This document shows, in pieces, positions 16,525-24,915 of a DNA stretch of 64,000 nucleotides. The position numbers were made by a program, and so were the translations under genes. Positions within the stretch are counted from its first letter, which is position 1. Each line of letters opens with the position of its first letter. Below the pieces are notes generated by a model. That model was not told where the DNA came from, made no database searches, and saw nothing but the letters and a program-made list of their open reading frames with translations. The DNA comes from Bacillus alkalicellulosilyticus (GTDB lineage: Bacteria > Bacillota > Bacilli > Bacillales > Bacillaceae_F): positions 2,760,068 to 2,824,067 of the forward strand of contig NZ_KV917381.1 in assembly GCF_002019795.1 (NCBI RefSeq), in the 5' to 3' direction.

Positions 16525-16980
16525 TTATTTATCAATAACGGCTACACCTAAAGCAAATTGTTTCCACAGCACATTCTCTACGCTTTTCATTTGTTTTTCG
16601 GAACAGGTCACCATGACAAAAACTTCTGTCGTTTTCTTTTTTTGCTTGGCTCTTTTCTTTTTTTTCGAAACGACCAAATCGATCCCAAGCCCTAAGAAAG
16701 AACCAATACCCAATCCAATTAGTCCGCACCAAATTGGTCCCCATGCTAAATCAAAACCATAAACAGTTCCAATCAACATTCCCATCCCACCTAAGACGAA
16801 TGCGATGTCAAGTAGACTTTTACCATCAGAATGGTGGATCGTGTCAAATAGGGTTTCTGACCTACCACTTTTATCAAGCGGGACGACAAATATATTTTCT
16901 TTGTTTATCCCCAAATCTTCTATCTCTTTTAATGCTAGTTCCAATGAAGTAGAATATTCAAATGAAGCAATGACATACAT
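16525..16980 (-). CDS. Small membrane protein with two central helices, unknown
   Basis: 151 residues. A soluble ferredoxin-like N-terminal part (MYVIASFEYSTSLELALKEI) is followed by two adjacent glycine-rich hydrophobic segments (about residues 60-105), a very basic KKKKRAKQKKK stretch, and a short C-terminal domain. The layout resembles general-stress membrane proteins whose halves pair across a glycine-rich hairpin, but no family name is certain. Start ATG 16980 follows TTTGAGGTG. It lies 4 bp after the stop of the upstream 266-residue membrane gene, so the two form an operon. Confidence 0.6.
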   Translation of the reverse strand: MYVIASFEYSTSLELALKEIEDLGINKENIFVVPLDKSGRSETLFDTIHHSDGKSLLDIAFVLGGMGMLIGTVYGFDLAWGPIWCGLIGLGIGSFLGLGIDLVVSKKKKRAKQKKKTTEVFVMVTCSEKQMKSVENVLWKQFALGVAVIDK

Positions 16981-16984
16981 ATTT

Positions 16985-17785
16985 TCACCTCAAAGCCTTT
17001 GGCATTTTAAAGCGGGAAGATTGATAGTTACTTTTAAGATAGCGAGACTGTTCTATTTCAAATAGTTGATTAAGGTCTGAGGCTTCAGCATAAGCATGAT
17101 AACTAGCAAATGCATAAACAGAAGGTAAAAATAAAAACCACTGTATATTTAACACCTCTTTTGCTTGTTCAAAATTACCAAGGATACTAAAGTGTATACT
17201 AGCACCAAAATTAGAATTGAATGCAATAATAGCGACCCATACAAAAGCAAAAAGAGCAGAGGTTAAGTTGTGTAGATATACGTGCCCCAATCCTGGAATG
17301 AGCCATGACCAAATATAAGCTAACCACGGTTTCCTTTTATCTAAATAATTGATAGCCATTGGTGAAATATAAAAAGAACGAATCGGAGCATCCTCTTTAT
17401 ATGCTAATAGAAACTGTTTATTACCTTGAACCGCCAGTCGGTAGCTGTCCCATATCGCAAATATATAAAATCCAACATAACCTAAATACCAATTTTCAAC
17501 TAGAACGGCCCTAGCTTCATCAATTTGTCCGTGGAAAGAATAATAGATAGCAGTATTGATAAAAGCTGCATTGTTTAATAATACTTCGCTACTCATCATC
17601 ACAAAACCAATCCAAATATGCCCCAAATAGTAATGACCAAAGCCTGGTAACATCACAGACCACATCATGACTATATACGGATTACAAAATTGGAGCTTAT
17701 TTTGCGTCACCGCATTCATACTTAATAAAAATCTTCTATTGACCTTACCATTAGTTGTTGATTCATCATTTGTCGGAAAAGACAA
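16985..17785 (-). CDS. Membrane protein with two TM2-like repeats
   Basis: 266 residues and about six hydrophobic segments. Two internal copies share a TM2-like pattern: W-x-x-x-PG-x-GH-Y-x-x-G (MWSVMLPGFGHYYLGH near 40; IWSWLIPGLGHVYLHN near 160). Each copy ends in an aromatic WY or WF segment, so the gene arose by duplication. The function is unknown; TM2 proteins are often envelope-associated. The probable start is TTG 17785 behind AGGGTGTG; an internal ATG (residue 23) is the alternative. It is followed after 4 bp by the 151-residue membrane gene. Confidence 0.6.
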   Translation of the reverse strand: MSFPTNDESTTNGKVNRRFLLSMNAVTQNKLQFCNPYIVMMWSVMLPGFGHYYLGHIWIGFVMMSSEVLLNNAAFINTAIYYSFHGQIDEARAVLVENWYLGYVGFYIFAIWDSYRLAVQGNKQFLLAYKEDAPIRSFYISPMAINYLDKRKPWLAYIWSWLIPGLGHVYLHNLTSALFAFVWVAIIAFNSNFGASIHFSILGNFEQAKEVLNIQWFLFLPSVYAFASYHAYAEASDLNQLFEIEQSRYLKSNYQSSRFKMPKALR

Positions 17786-17914
17786 AGTTTATCACACCCT
17801 AAAAATTGTAAATTAAACTTTTCTTATCTTTACCAATAACTATATTTAAATACCTTAATTACTAAAGGAATTAAGAAAAATTGCAAATGTTCATATCACA
17901 AGCTACTCACGTAG

Positions 17915-17957
17915 AAAGGGTGGAGCAAAAGGAAATTCAACCTTTTACCCCACCCTC
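17915..17957 (-). terminator. Terminator of the Aas-like gene
   Basis: AGGGTGG-x-G-x-AAAAGG pairs with CCTTTT-x-C-x-CCACCCT, a degenerate member of the GGGTG...AAAAGG hairpin family. Confidence 0.65.
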
Positions 17958-17971
17958 GTCAAAAGTGTAGA

Positions 17972-20023
17972 CTATAATTCTCTTGCCATTCTTTCTAATG
18001 ACACATAATCCGTTTTCCCGCTTCCTAACAACGGAATTTCTTCAACGTAATGTAGGTCACTAGGTAAAAAGATAGCTGAGTGTTTTTTCTCTTTCACAAA
18101 TCGTTTAATTTCCTTTAAGTCAGCTTCTTTTATACTCGTAAATAAAATAATCTTTTCCCCTTTTCGCTTATCAGGGATACTTACCGCGGCGAATCCAATA
18201 TCATCATACGTATCCATCGCAATTTGCTCAACTGCTTGAAGAGAAATCATTTCTCCCCCAATTTTAGCAAATCGTTTTAGTCGGGCTGTAATCGTAACAA
18301 AGCCTTCCTCATCAATTTCAACCACATCACCTGTGTTATACCAGCCATCCTGTGGAACAAACCCTTGACCATGAATCAAATACCCTTTCATGATGTTCGG
18401 ACCTTTCACTAGCAAACTTCCTCCATTTACAATTCCTTCGACTTTCTCCAACTTATATTCCATACCAGGGATAATCTTACCGACCGATTTCGCCTTTGTA
18501 TATAAAGGAGTATTCAAGGAGATAAGTGGTGAGGCTTCTGTCGCCCCATATCCTTCAAGAATACGAATTCCAAACTTATTATTAAACATCTCTTTTGTAT
18601 CTTCCTTAACACTTTCAGCACCAGCAATTGCATATCGTAGCGTATGCAAATCGAAAGGATGAGCATTCTTTCCGTATCCATTTAAAAATGTCGGTGTACT
18701 TAACAATATCGTGACATCTTCTTGATAGATAATTTCAGGAATTTGTTTATATTGTATTGGTGACGGGTGGATGACCAACGCGATTCCTGACAACAACGGC
18801 AGGAACGTCCCTATTGTCAATCCAAAGCTATGAAACATTGGTAAAGGATTAAGCATTTTATCTTTAGGGTTTAAATCCATAACAGACATCGCTTGTTGGA
18901 TATTTGCATAGATTTGACTATGGGTTAAAATAACACCTTTAGGTTTATTTTCACTACCCGATGTAAATAAAATCACTTCATTGTCAGTAACTGCAGCTCT
19001 TTGTGAACTTGCATAGTTTTTCAAACCTACGACTTTATCTTTAGGTGTAATTTGAGCTCTGACATCTTCTAAATAGATAATCTCATAACCATTGTCTGTT
19101 AACGTTTCAACGATATGGTGTAGTTCTCCTTTTTCAATAAATAAACGAGAAGTTAAGATTTTCTTTATGCTCGCTGTTTCACAACAATCAAGCAATGTTC
19201 TTGGCCCCATTGTAAAATTTAAGACAGCAGGGGTTATCCCGATTTTGAACAGTGAAAATAACGTAACTGCTTGTCCAATGGAAGATGGCAAAAACACACC
19301 GACCTTTGGTTCAGTAAGTATCCCTTGGAGCTTTCCGCTTAATACTTGAACGGTAAGTATCAACTTTTTATACGACAATTCGTTTGTTGGATCTTTAATC
19401 ATGATTCGTTGATTATCGTACATTTTAGATGCTTCAAGCAATTCATTGAATAAATTGACTTCATTTTTAATAAAACGGTCGACATATAGCGATGTCAGTT
19501 TCCGATAAATAATTGAAGCGGCCAAGTTTCTATTCGCTTCCCCTTGACCTGTTCGTAACGTAAAAGGTTCGCCAATCGTAACTTCAGGTTGAGCTTCGAG
19601 CACACTTAAATTAATGAGCGAGCCATTACTTGTAATTGGCTTAATGTTGACGGGGATAATGGTCGCTTTTGTTTGCAGAGCGACCCACGCGATTTCTTCA
19701 TAAATTTTTAGGATACGACCGAGACGAGATAATCGGAGTTCTGGGAAAAGAAGAATCGGTTCCCCTTTTTCAATAATTGAGATTATTTTTCTAAGATGTT
19801 CTGGTGTGGCGCCTTCAAATACCGTGACTTTTCTACCTACAACGTTCTTGTCGTTGCCTTTGTATTCTGATCCATCCAATAAGATAAAATGAACATTTTT
19901 GGGCAAAGCATTATGTAAGTGAGTGATATCCTGTTTCGTGACGTGATTGGACATATAAATCAAATGATTTGTTTCAACCGACGGACTATGCTGCCTTTTG
20001 GGCTTTTTAAACAGATTTAACAA
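17972..20023 (-). CDS. aas: Aas-like acyltransferase/acyl-ACP synthetase
   Basis: 683 residues. Residues 1-180 resemble a PlsC-type acyltransferase: an NH-x4-D motif (SNHVTKQD) and a FPELRLSR segment in the place of FPEGxR. The rest is an AMP-forming ligase: LFTSGSENKPKGV (P-loop-like motif), EGYGATEASP, WYNTGDVVEIDEEGF and the C-terminal lysine motif LLGSGKTDY. This order is that of E. coli Aas, which recycles lysophosphatidylethanolamine, although the N-terminal half is shorter. The start is TTG 20023, 7 nt after a perfect AGGAGG; a TTG further upstream would place that site inside the gene. It is monocistronic. The substrate and the activity of the altered acyltransferase motif are uncertain. 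Confidence 0.8.
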   Translation of the reverse strand: MLNLFKKPKRQHSPSVETNHLIYMSNHVTKQDITHLHNALPKNVHFILLDGSEYKGNDKNVVGRKVTVFEGATPEHLRKIISIIEKGEPILLFPELRLSRLGRILKIYEEIAWVALQTKATIIPVNIKPITSNGSLINLSVLEAQPEVTIGEPFTLRTGQGEANRNLAASIIYRKLTSLYVDRFIKNEVNLFNELLEASKMYDNQRIMIKDPTNELSYKKLILTVQVLSGKLQGILTEPKVGVFLPSSIGQAVTLFSLFKIGITPAVLNFTMGPRTLLDCCETASIKKILTSRLFIEKGELHHIVETLTDNGYEIIYLEDVRAQITPKDKVVGLKNYASSQRAAVTDNEVILFTSGSENKPKGVILTHSQIYANIQQAMSVMDLNPKDKMLNPLPMFHSFGLTIGTFLPLLSGIALVIHPSPIQYKQIPEIIYQEDVTILLSTPTFLNGYGKNAHPFDLHTLRYAIAGAESVKEDTKEMFNNKFGIRILEGYGATEASPLISLNTPLYTKAKSVGKIIPGMEYKLEKVEGIVNGGSLLVKGPNIMKGYLIHGQGFVPQDGWYNTGDVVEIDEEGFVTITARLKRFAKIGGEMISLQAVEQIAMDTYDDIGFAAVSIPDKRKGEKIILFTSIKEADLKEIKRFVKEKKHSAIFLPSDLHYVEEIPLLGSGKTDYVSLERMAREL

Positions 20024-20159
20024 TTGACTTCCTCCTGACAAACATTGTTGTAGTACTATAATAAATGATTACTATTTCATTATAACTCAAAGGATTTGAA
20101 TTGAAAAAGAGACAGTTCATGTTAAAATGGTGGAAAGGTATTTCAGGGTGGGAGAGCAT

Positions 20160-20726
20160 ATGAAAAAATGGGTATCAGCAGTGGAAAAACGGAATTTTAT
20201 AAAATGGTTTTTAGATAACCATCGGCTTAAACGAAATGAAGCACGGATGTTACTTGAGTTTATTTTGAAAAATCATCATATTTTAGAAAACATACGGTTT
20301 ACCGAACAAATTAAACCAAATGAAAAAACAATAGTCATTTCTAGTTTAAACTCTGATGAGCCTGGTTTTGAATTTTATTATAACAAACGAAAAACAGATG
20401 ATGTATCGACAGCTTTGGGAGAATTAATGGCTAACCCCTCAGCCAAAGTGAATATGATTGTTTACTTTTATGGTAAGTCTATGAATCATCGTTATTTACA
20501 ACTTATTGAAATTCCAGCGCTCGATAATATTAAAAGACATGAAAAGCACCAAAAATATTCTAAGGAAGTTGACCTTGTCATCGAAAAAGCGATGCTAGAA
20601 AAAGAGAGACAAACACTTCGTCATCGTATTGATTTGGCCTTAGATGAATTGAACGAATCGTTATTTAAAAAGCTAGTTGTCGAATTAAAAGAATTAGAGA
20701 AAAAAATCGAAAGTATAGCAGAGTGA
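20160..20726 (+). CDS. ypiB: UPF0302 protein YpiB
   Basis: 188 residues, a good match to the YpiB/UPF0302 family: N-terminal KKWVSAVEKRNFIKWFLDNHRLKRNEA, then RMLLEFIL, a central beta region and a charged C-terminal helical tail (LALDELNESLF, LKELEKKI). In B. subtilis ypiB lies beside the menaquinol cytochrome c reductase genes; those are not here. Start ATG 20160 follows GGGAGAG; an in-frame ATG 33 bp upstream has no binding site. Function unknown. Confidence 0.85.
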   Translation: MKKWVSAVEKRNFIKWFLDNHRLKRNEARMLLEFILKNHHILENIRFTEQIKPNEKTIVISSLNSDEPGFEFYYNKRKTDDVSTALGELMANPSAKVNMIVYFYGKSMNHRYLQLIEIPALDNIKRHEKHQKYSKEVDLVIEKAMLEKERQTLRHRIDLALDELNESLFKKLVVELKELEKKIESIAE

Positions 20727-20730
20727 GTTG

Positions 20731-20763
20731 ACCGGTGGCAGAGGAATTGAATCTGTCCACCGG
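20731..20763. terminator. Hairpin between convergent genes
   Basis: CCGGTGG pairs with CCACCGG across a 17-nt middle. There is no strong T run, so it is only a tentative terminator. Confidence 0.4.
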
Positions 20764-20805
20764 ACTTATCTTCTTTTGCTTTCCACCTTAGGTTTCCCTC
20801 CGTTG

Positions 20806-21252
20806 TTAATGGCTTAGCGCCGCTTCAATTGCCGCAATTTCTGTATCGGAAAACCGCGTAGACACTAGTTGCATTGCCAATGCAGCTTGCTCACTTAACG
20901 CTCCCTCTTCTGTTAGGCGTTTGTACATATCTATTTCTTCTTCTGTCAAACGACTTAGCCCAAAGGCAATGGCCTCCTCTGCACTAGCAAAATGGATATC
21001 TTCATCAGATGGAGCAGTCGTGATCGTTTGTTCAGTTACTGTCGCCGAAACAGGGATGGCTTCCGGGAAATCTCCATTGTGTTCATTCCATACCAATTCA
21101 TTCTTTTGACTATATTCAATATCACGATGTAATCCATGGTCTTTTGAAAATTGAGGTTTCAATTCGTAGTTCTCTTGAAACACATATGCTCCCGTCACTA
21201 TCGTACCTACTATCGCTACAATAAACACTCCTATGAGCAGAAAATCTTTCAC
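20806..21252 (-). CDS. Single-pass membrane protein, unknown
   Basis: 148 residues. One hydrophobic segment (about residues 4-24, LLIGVFIVAIVGTIVTGAYV) anchors an extracytoplasmic, acidic, alanine-rich domain with a repeated EEAIAFGLSRLTEEE / TEEGALSEQAALA helical pattern. The start is GTG 21252 because AAGGAG lies 9 nt upstream; a longer frame exists but has no binding site. It is not recognised. It lies next to the left end of the IS110 element, which has inserted upstream of it and may have changed its promoter. Confidence 0.55.
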   Translation of the reverse strand: MKDFLLIGVFIVAIVGTIVTGAYVFQENYELKPQFSKDHGLHRDIEYSQKNELVWNEHNGDFPEAIPVSATVTEQTITTAPSDEDIHFASAEEAIAFGLSRLTEEEIDMYKRLTEEGALSEQAALAMQLVSTRFSDTEIAAIEAALSH

Positions 21253-21369
21253 TAACTTCAACTCCTTTCTATATATCTTTTTAGTCCTATTTTTGCCACA
21301 ATTACTAGTATGTATACTAGCTAGTTTCCGCAAATAGATAGAATTGCTTACAAAAAACATACTAAGATT

Positions 21370-21600
21370 AGTAGTACAGACCCCGGCCAGGGTTTGTGCT
21401 ACTATTTTATTTATAGTAGAAGTGAAGTAAGGTCGATCACCCTCTAGGACCTTGATTGAGTCCGTATTTTAAACCGACCGACTTCACACCCTTATTTGAA
21501 TCAGTTTAGTATGTTGGGTCCATAAGAGATCGAGTAAAAGAAAGTGGAATCGATAAGGCAATGTGAAGGCTTCTATGTTTGGCAAGAGAAGGAGAAATGA
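21370..21600 (+). ncRNA. Candidate IS110 bridge (seek) RNA region
   Basis: Three stem-loops precede the transposase. SL1 (21370-21403) is a 14-bp stem AGTAGTACAGACCC with a 6-nt loop. SL2 is GTGAAGT plus GGTCG (21422-21435) pairing with CGACC plus ACTTCAC (21475-21487), enclosing a 39-nt internal loop. SL3 is CTTAT (21491-21495) pairing with ATAAG (21522-21526) around a 26-nt loop. Large loops closed by short stems are what bridge RNAs of IS110-group elements use to pair with donor and target DNA. Assignment is by position and fold only. Confidence 0.5.
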
Positions 21601-21602
21601 AC

Positions 21603-22811
21603 ATGAAACATGTACTGGCATTCGATGTTAGTATGGGGAAAAGTACAATGGTTATCTATAACCACTATAAGCAGTGTGAGTTTGAAGGCGAAATTACGCA
21701 TAATAAATCGTCCTTTAAAGCCTTACATGAAAAGATTTGTGAAATTACCAAACTGGATGGTCAAGCACCTGAGATTGTTTTTGAAGCATCAGGAGTTTAC
21801 TCAAGACCATTAGAATACTTTTTTCAAACAGAAGGCTACACCTACCATAGAGTTAGCCCATTAGAAGCGAATCTACAAACGGCTTCGATGCGCCGTCATA
21901 AGACCGATAAAAGTGATGCTCATGAGCTCGCTAAATCCCATTTCCGATTAGAACGTTCAACGACTTACCAGGAAGACAACTATTATAAACAGATGCGTGC
22001 ACTAACACGGTATTATGGTGAATTAGATAGTGAAATTATTAATCTATATAGCCGTATGCATGCTATTTTACAGCTAAGTTTCCCTGAACTTGAGCGTCTT
22101 CTATCTAAACGTTCTGCACTCTTTTTAAATATCGTTCAACTTTATCCACATCCAGACGAAGTATTAGCCTGTTCAAAAACCGTAATTAGAAACCGTATAA
22201 AAGGCAATACAAAAAAGAATCTATCCCATGCACGTGCCGAAGCAAAGGGCCTAGAACTACTTAACGCAGCGAAAGATTCATATCCAGCAATTTCGAAAGA
22301 GGATGTAAGATGTGAACAAGTACGTGATTATGCCAAACGTATTACTGATTTAAAAGAGAAAAAAGAACAGCTAATAAAACAGATGGGTGAGCTTTCCAAA
22401 GAACGTTTTGAGTATAAGGTTTTACTTTCATTTCCAGGGATTGGTGAAGTGACAGCTGTAAGGCTAATAGGTGAAATTGGGGATTTAAAACGCTTTAGAA
22501 ACAATAAACAATTAAATGCATATGTTGGGATTGATATTATGCGTTATCAATCTGGCAATACATTTTATAAAGATAAAATTAATAAACGAGGAAACAACAA
22601 GCTACGAAAAATCTTGTACTTTATGGTTCAAACAATGATTAGACTTCGTAAGAAGACTAACAATCATATCGTAGAGTACTACGACAAATTAAAAACGCAA
22701 CCTCAAGGAAAGCCCCACAAAGTTGCGTCGATTGCGTGTGTGAATAAGTTTTTGAAAGTGGCATTTCATCTAATCACACACAACATCACCTATAATTACG
22801 AAGCAGCGTAA
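21603..22811 (+). CDS. IS110-family transposase (DEDD recombinase)
   Basis: 402 residues, full length. The N-terminal RuvC-like domain has the acidic tetrad Asp8 (AFDVS), Glu61 (VFEASGVYS), Asp102 and Asp105 (KTDKSDAHELA). A coiled-coil region follows. The C-terminal Tnp20 domain has LLSFPGIGEVTAVRLIGEIGDLKRF, then LNAYVGIDIMRYQSGN and the K-x-KRGN-x-x-LRK segment with the serine region used for strand exchange. Start ATG 21603 lies 8 nt after AAGGAG. No frameshift or internal stop, so it may be active. Confidence 0.93.
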   Translation: MKHVLAFDVSMGKSTMVIYNHYKQCEFEGEITHNKSSFKALHEKICEITKLDGQAPEIVFEASGVYSRPLEYFFQTEGYTYHRVSPLEANLQTASMRRHKTDKSDAHELAKSHFRLERSTTYQEDNYYKQMRALTRYYGELDSEIINLYSRMHAILQLSFPELERLLSKRSALFLNIVQLYPHPDEVLACSKTVIRNRIKGNTKKNLSHARAEAKGLELLNAAKDSYPAISKEDVRCEQVRDYAKRITDLKEKKEQLIKQMGELSKERFEYKVLLSFPGIGEVTAVRLIGEIGDLKRFRNNKQLNAYVGIDIMRYQSGNTFYKDKINKRGNNKLRKILYFMVQTMIRLRKKTNNHIVEYYDKLKTQPQGKPHKVASIACVNKFLKVAFHLITHNITYNYEAA

Positions 22812-22895
22812 ACCTATTCGTAACAGTTACTTATACTATACCATATCTGACCTTGCGAAAAAAACTAAATCGTCAGGTCTTTTTGGCATGACCAG

Positions 22896-22939
22896 AATTA
22901 TTTTGAGTGGGAGGGGTACCCCTCCCACTCAAAATAATT
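22896..22939. repeat. 44-bp perfect palindrome
   Basis: 22896-22917 is the exact reverse complement of 22918-22939, centred on GGTACC. AT-rich ends (AATTATTTTGAG) frame a GGGAGGGG core. There is no T run on either side, so it does not look like a normal terminator. It lies at the right edge of the IS110 element. Confidence 0.9.
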
Positions 22940-22990
22940 AGGTGAAACATAAATAAAAGTTATAAAAAACACTTGACTGGAGGTAAGAAA

Positions 22991-23036
22991 AGAGGGTGAG
23001 ACAAAAGGTTGTATTTTACCTTTTGTCTCACCCTTT
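22991..23036. terminator. Terminator hairpin, GGGTGAGACAAAAGG family
   Basis: AGGGTGAGACAAAAGGT pairs with ACCTTTTGTCTCACCCT (17 bp) around a 7-nt loop. Confidence 0.8.
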
Positions 23037-23165
23037 AAGCAATGCGCGAAACCGCCACTATCTTTTAAAGCAAGTTATGTGTGGTTTTTCTCACAACTTG
23101 CTGAAGTGAGTTGGTTTCTCACAACGGGATTTGTGGCGAGTGAAGCCATTGAGACGTTCTAGCTA
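23036..23165. repeat. Dispersed repeat, type C copy 1
   Basis: It begins AAGCAATGCGCGAAACCGCC and ends GTGAAGCCATTGAGACGTTC. Inside, AGCAAGTT...AACTTGCT forms a hairpin followed by TCACAACGGGATTTGTGGCGAG. Near-identical copies end at 37232 and 49152. With the hairpin before it, it fills the 375 bp between the IS110 gene and the lipoprotein gene. Confidence 0.72.
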
Positions 23166-23187
23166 GTAATATCCCAGACCCTTAAGC

Positions 23188-23583
23188 TTAACTCGAATGT
23201 CTCTTCACTTGAATACTAGAATGGTCGGGAGTAATTCTTTTCCCATTGCTCACTAGAAAATCTCCGTTTGTTCTCTCAATTTCAGCGTATTGAACAACTT
23301 TCCCATCATGGACAAAAACTAGAATATTGATATCATCACGATAACTGATATTCGTCTTGTCTTTATAGTCAGAACCTATTCTTTTTTTCATATAGTCTTC
23401 TGAAGTATAAGGAGCAAAGATAAAAGCTTCGTCCCAGGAAAAGTCAGTTATTTGGGAAAGGATGATTTCTTCCGTTTCTTTGTCTGCTATTTTTTCATTG
23501 ACTTGTTGTTGAAGAGTTTTATTTTCAATGACCCCACACCCACTAAAAATTAAAAGCGCTAAGACTATTGAAAGTTTTTTCAT
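23188..23583 (-). CDS. Small lipoprotein of an ABC operon, unknown
   Basis: 131 residues. The signal peptide has lipobox IFSGC (Cys16). The mature part is a small alpha/beta domain with HDGKVVQYAEIERTNGDF. No named family. Start ATG 23583 follows AGAGGTGTG. It lies 9 bp after the stop of the FtsX-like permease, so it is the third gene of the ATPase-permease-lipoprotein operon and is probably an extracytoplasmic partner of the transporter. Confidence 0.65.
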   Translation of the reverse strand: MKKLSIVLALLIFSGCGVIENKTLQQQVNEKIADKETEEIILSQITDFSWDEAFIFAPYTSEDYMKKRIGSDYKDKTNISYRDDINILVFVHDGKVVQYAEIERTNGDFLVSNGKRITPDHSSIQVKRHSS

Positions 23584-23592
23584 ATCACACCT

Positions 23593-24915
23593 CTACAATT
23601 CCCGGCGGAGGGCAGATAAGACATTAATATTTGTGGCTTTAATGGCAGGTCTCATCCCTGAAACGATAGCAACTCCTATACTAATAGTTGCTGAGATAAG
23701 AACAAGACTTATAGGAATATGAGTAAATGTAAAATCAATCGGACCGCTTCCGTCGAGCGTTGACTCTAAAATGAGTGGAAGGACTAGATTTGCAAGATAA
23801 CTAATTCCATAAGATGCAATAATCCCAATGCTCGTACCGATGATTCCAATATATGCACTCTCAAACAAAAACATCTTGCGAATTACCGTAGGATCTGCAC
23901 CAATTGCTTTCATAATTCCGATTTCTTGAGTTCGCTCTGTAACAGCCATTGTCATCGTATTGAAAATACCGATAGATGCGATCACTATTGCAACCGTACC
24001 AACAAAGATTAGACCAATTTTAAAGGCAGTAAAAAACATATTCACACTTTTAAGTTCATCGGTAATTGAATACACATAATAATTTTGTTCTTTAAGTGTT
24101 TCTGATACACCCTCTACATTTTCTAACGCATCGACATATACGTAGACCTGCGAATAATGGACATCATCAGTTGGGTAATGTTCTTGAGCAAGACTAATTA
24201 GTTCTTCTGTAGAAACATCGCTCACATAAATATTTAAATCCTCTTGCCATTCACGCGTTGGCTTTTTCCAAACTCCAACAACGGTGTATTCTTTTGAAGT
24301 CACTTCTTCCTTTTCTCCATCCTCACTATATTGAATGATTTGTAAATTTATCTTTTCACCAAGTAGACTTTCTGTAAATCCAACTGGCCTTTGATTTGCT
24401 TCAGGGTTTTCATAATGCTGTTGTAATAGTTCACGTTCTTTTTCCGTCAATAGATATTGGGCTACATGATATCCGACGACAACTTCATTTTCATTAGTGG
24501 CTATGGTACCCTCGTCTAATTGTAGGTTTCCTTTAAGCTCTTCTTCCATATTCGTTGTCATCACCCATACTTCACCAGATCGGTCATTCAATGCCGCTTC
24601 AAAATGTCCTGTAATATGTGTTCGTGTGACCACTGCATTTACATGGTCTATTTCTTTCATTTCATTTATGTCTTTCTCAGTGATTCCTTCTTCCGCAGCT
24701 GTGCTCTTGCCATGAACTGTCACCTCAGTTATGACTTGATTGTCCATAATCTCTTCAACAATACTTTTTTGGATTCCAAACCCAACCGACGCTAATACAA
24801 TTAAAAAGGCACAAGCCATCGTTGTAGCTAGAATCGTCATAGTAACACGTAAACGATTCTTTTTCATGTTCCTACGAACAAACTTTACTTGGTCTTTAAA
24901 TTTCAACGAGGACAC
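23593..24915 (-). CDS. MacB/FtsX-type ABC transporter permease
   Basis: 440 residues. Topology is that of MacB-type permeases: one N-terminal membrane segment (about 20-42), a large extracytoplasmic MacB-PCD domain (about 50-280), then three C-terminal segments with the FtsX signature (TMTMAVTERTQEIGIMKAIGADP). It ends with IKATNINVLSALRREL. It overlaps the ATPase gene by 20 bp; GTG 24915 is the probable start, with TTG nine bases later as an alternative. Such transporters power extrusion of peptides or lipoproteins from the outer membrane face rather than transport through the permease. Confidence 0.87.
   Translation of the reverse strand: MSSLKFKDQVKFVRRNMKKNRLRVTMTILATTMACAFLIVLASVGFGIQKSIVEEIMDNQVITEVTVHGKSTAAEEGITEKDINEMKEIDHVNAVVTRTHITGHFEAALNDRSGEVWVMTTNMEEELKGNLQLDEGTIATNENEVVVGYHVAQYLLTEKERELLQQHYENPEANQRPVGFTESLLGEKINLQIIQYSEDGEKEEVTSKEYTVVGVWKKPTREWQEDLNIYVSDVSTEELISLAQEHYPTDDVHYSQVYVYVDALENVEGVSETLKEQNYYVYSITDELKSVNMFFTAFKIGLIFVGTVAIVIASIGIFNTMTMAVTERTQEIGIMKAIGADPTVIRKMFLFESAYIGIIGTSIGIIASYGISYLANLVLPLILESTLDGSGPIDFTFTHIPISLVLISATISIGVAIVSGMRPAIKATNINVLSALRREL

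Larger units (their letters stand above)
21363..22895 (+). mobile_element. IS110-family insertion sequence (ends approximate)
   Basis: An intact DEDD transposase gene is preceded by about 240 nt of structured non-coding DNA and followed by about 85 bp containing a GACCT/AGGTC hairpin with five T. IS110 elements lack terminal inverted repeats and usually make little or no target duplication, so the exact ends cannot be fixed from one copy. The left limit is set before the first stem-loop (21370) and the right limit before the 44-bp palindrome (22896). Confidence 0.75.

Noticed and set aside
21363-22895. Terminal inverted repeats or target duplication for the insertion sequence
   Set aside because: None were found, which is expected for IS110-family elements; the nearby 44-bp palindrome is self-complementary and has no partner on the left side.
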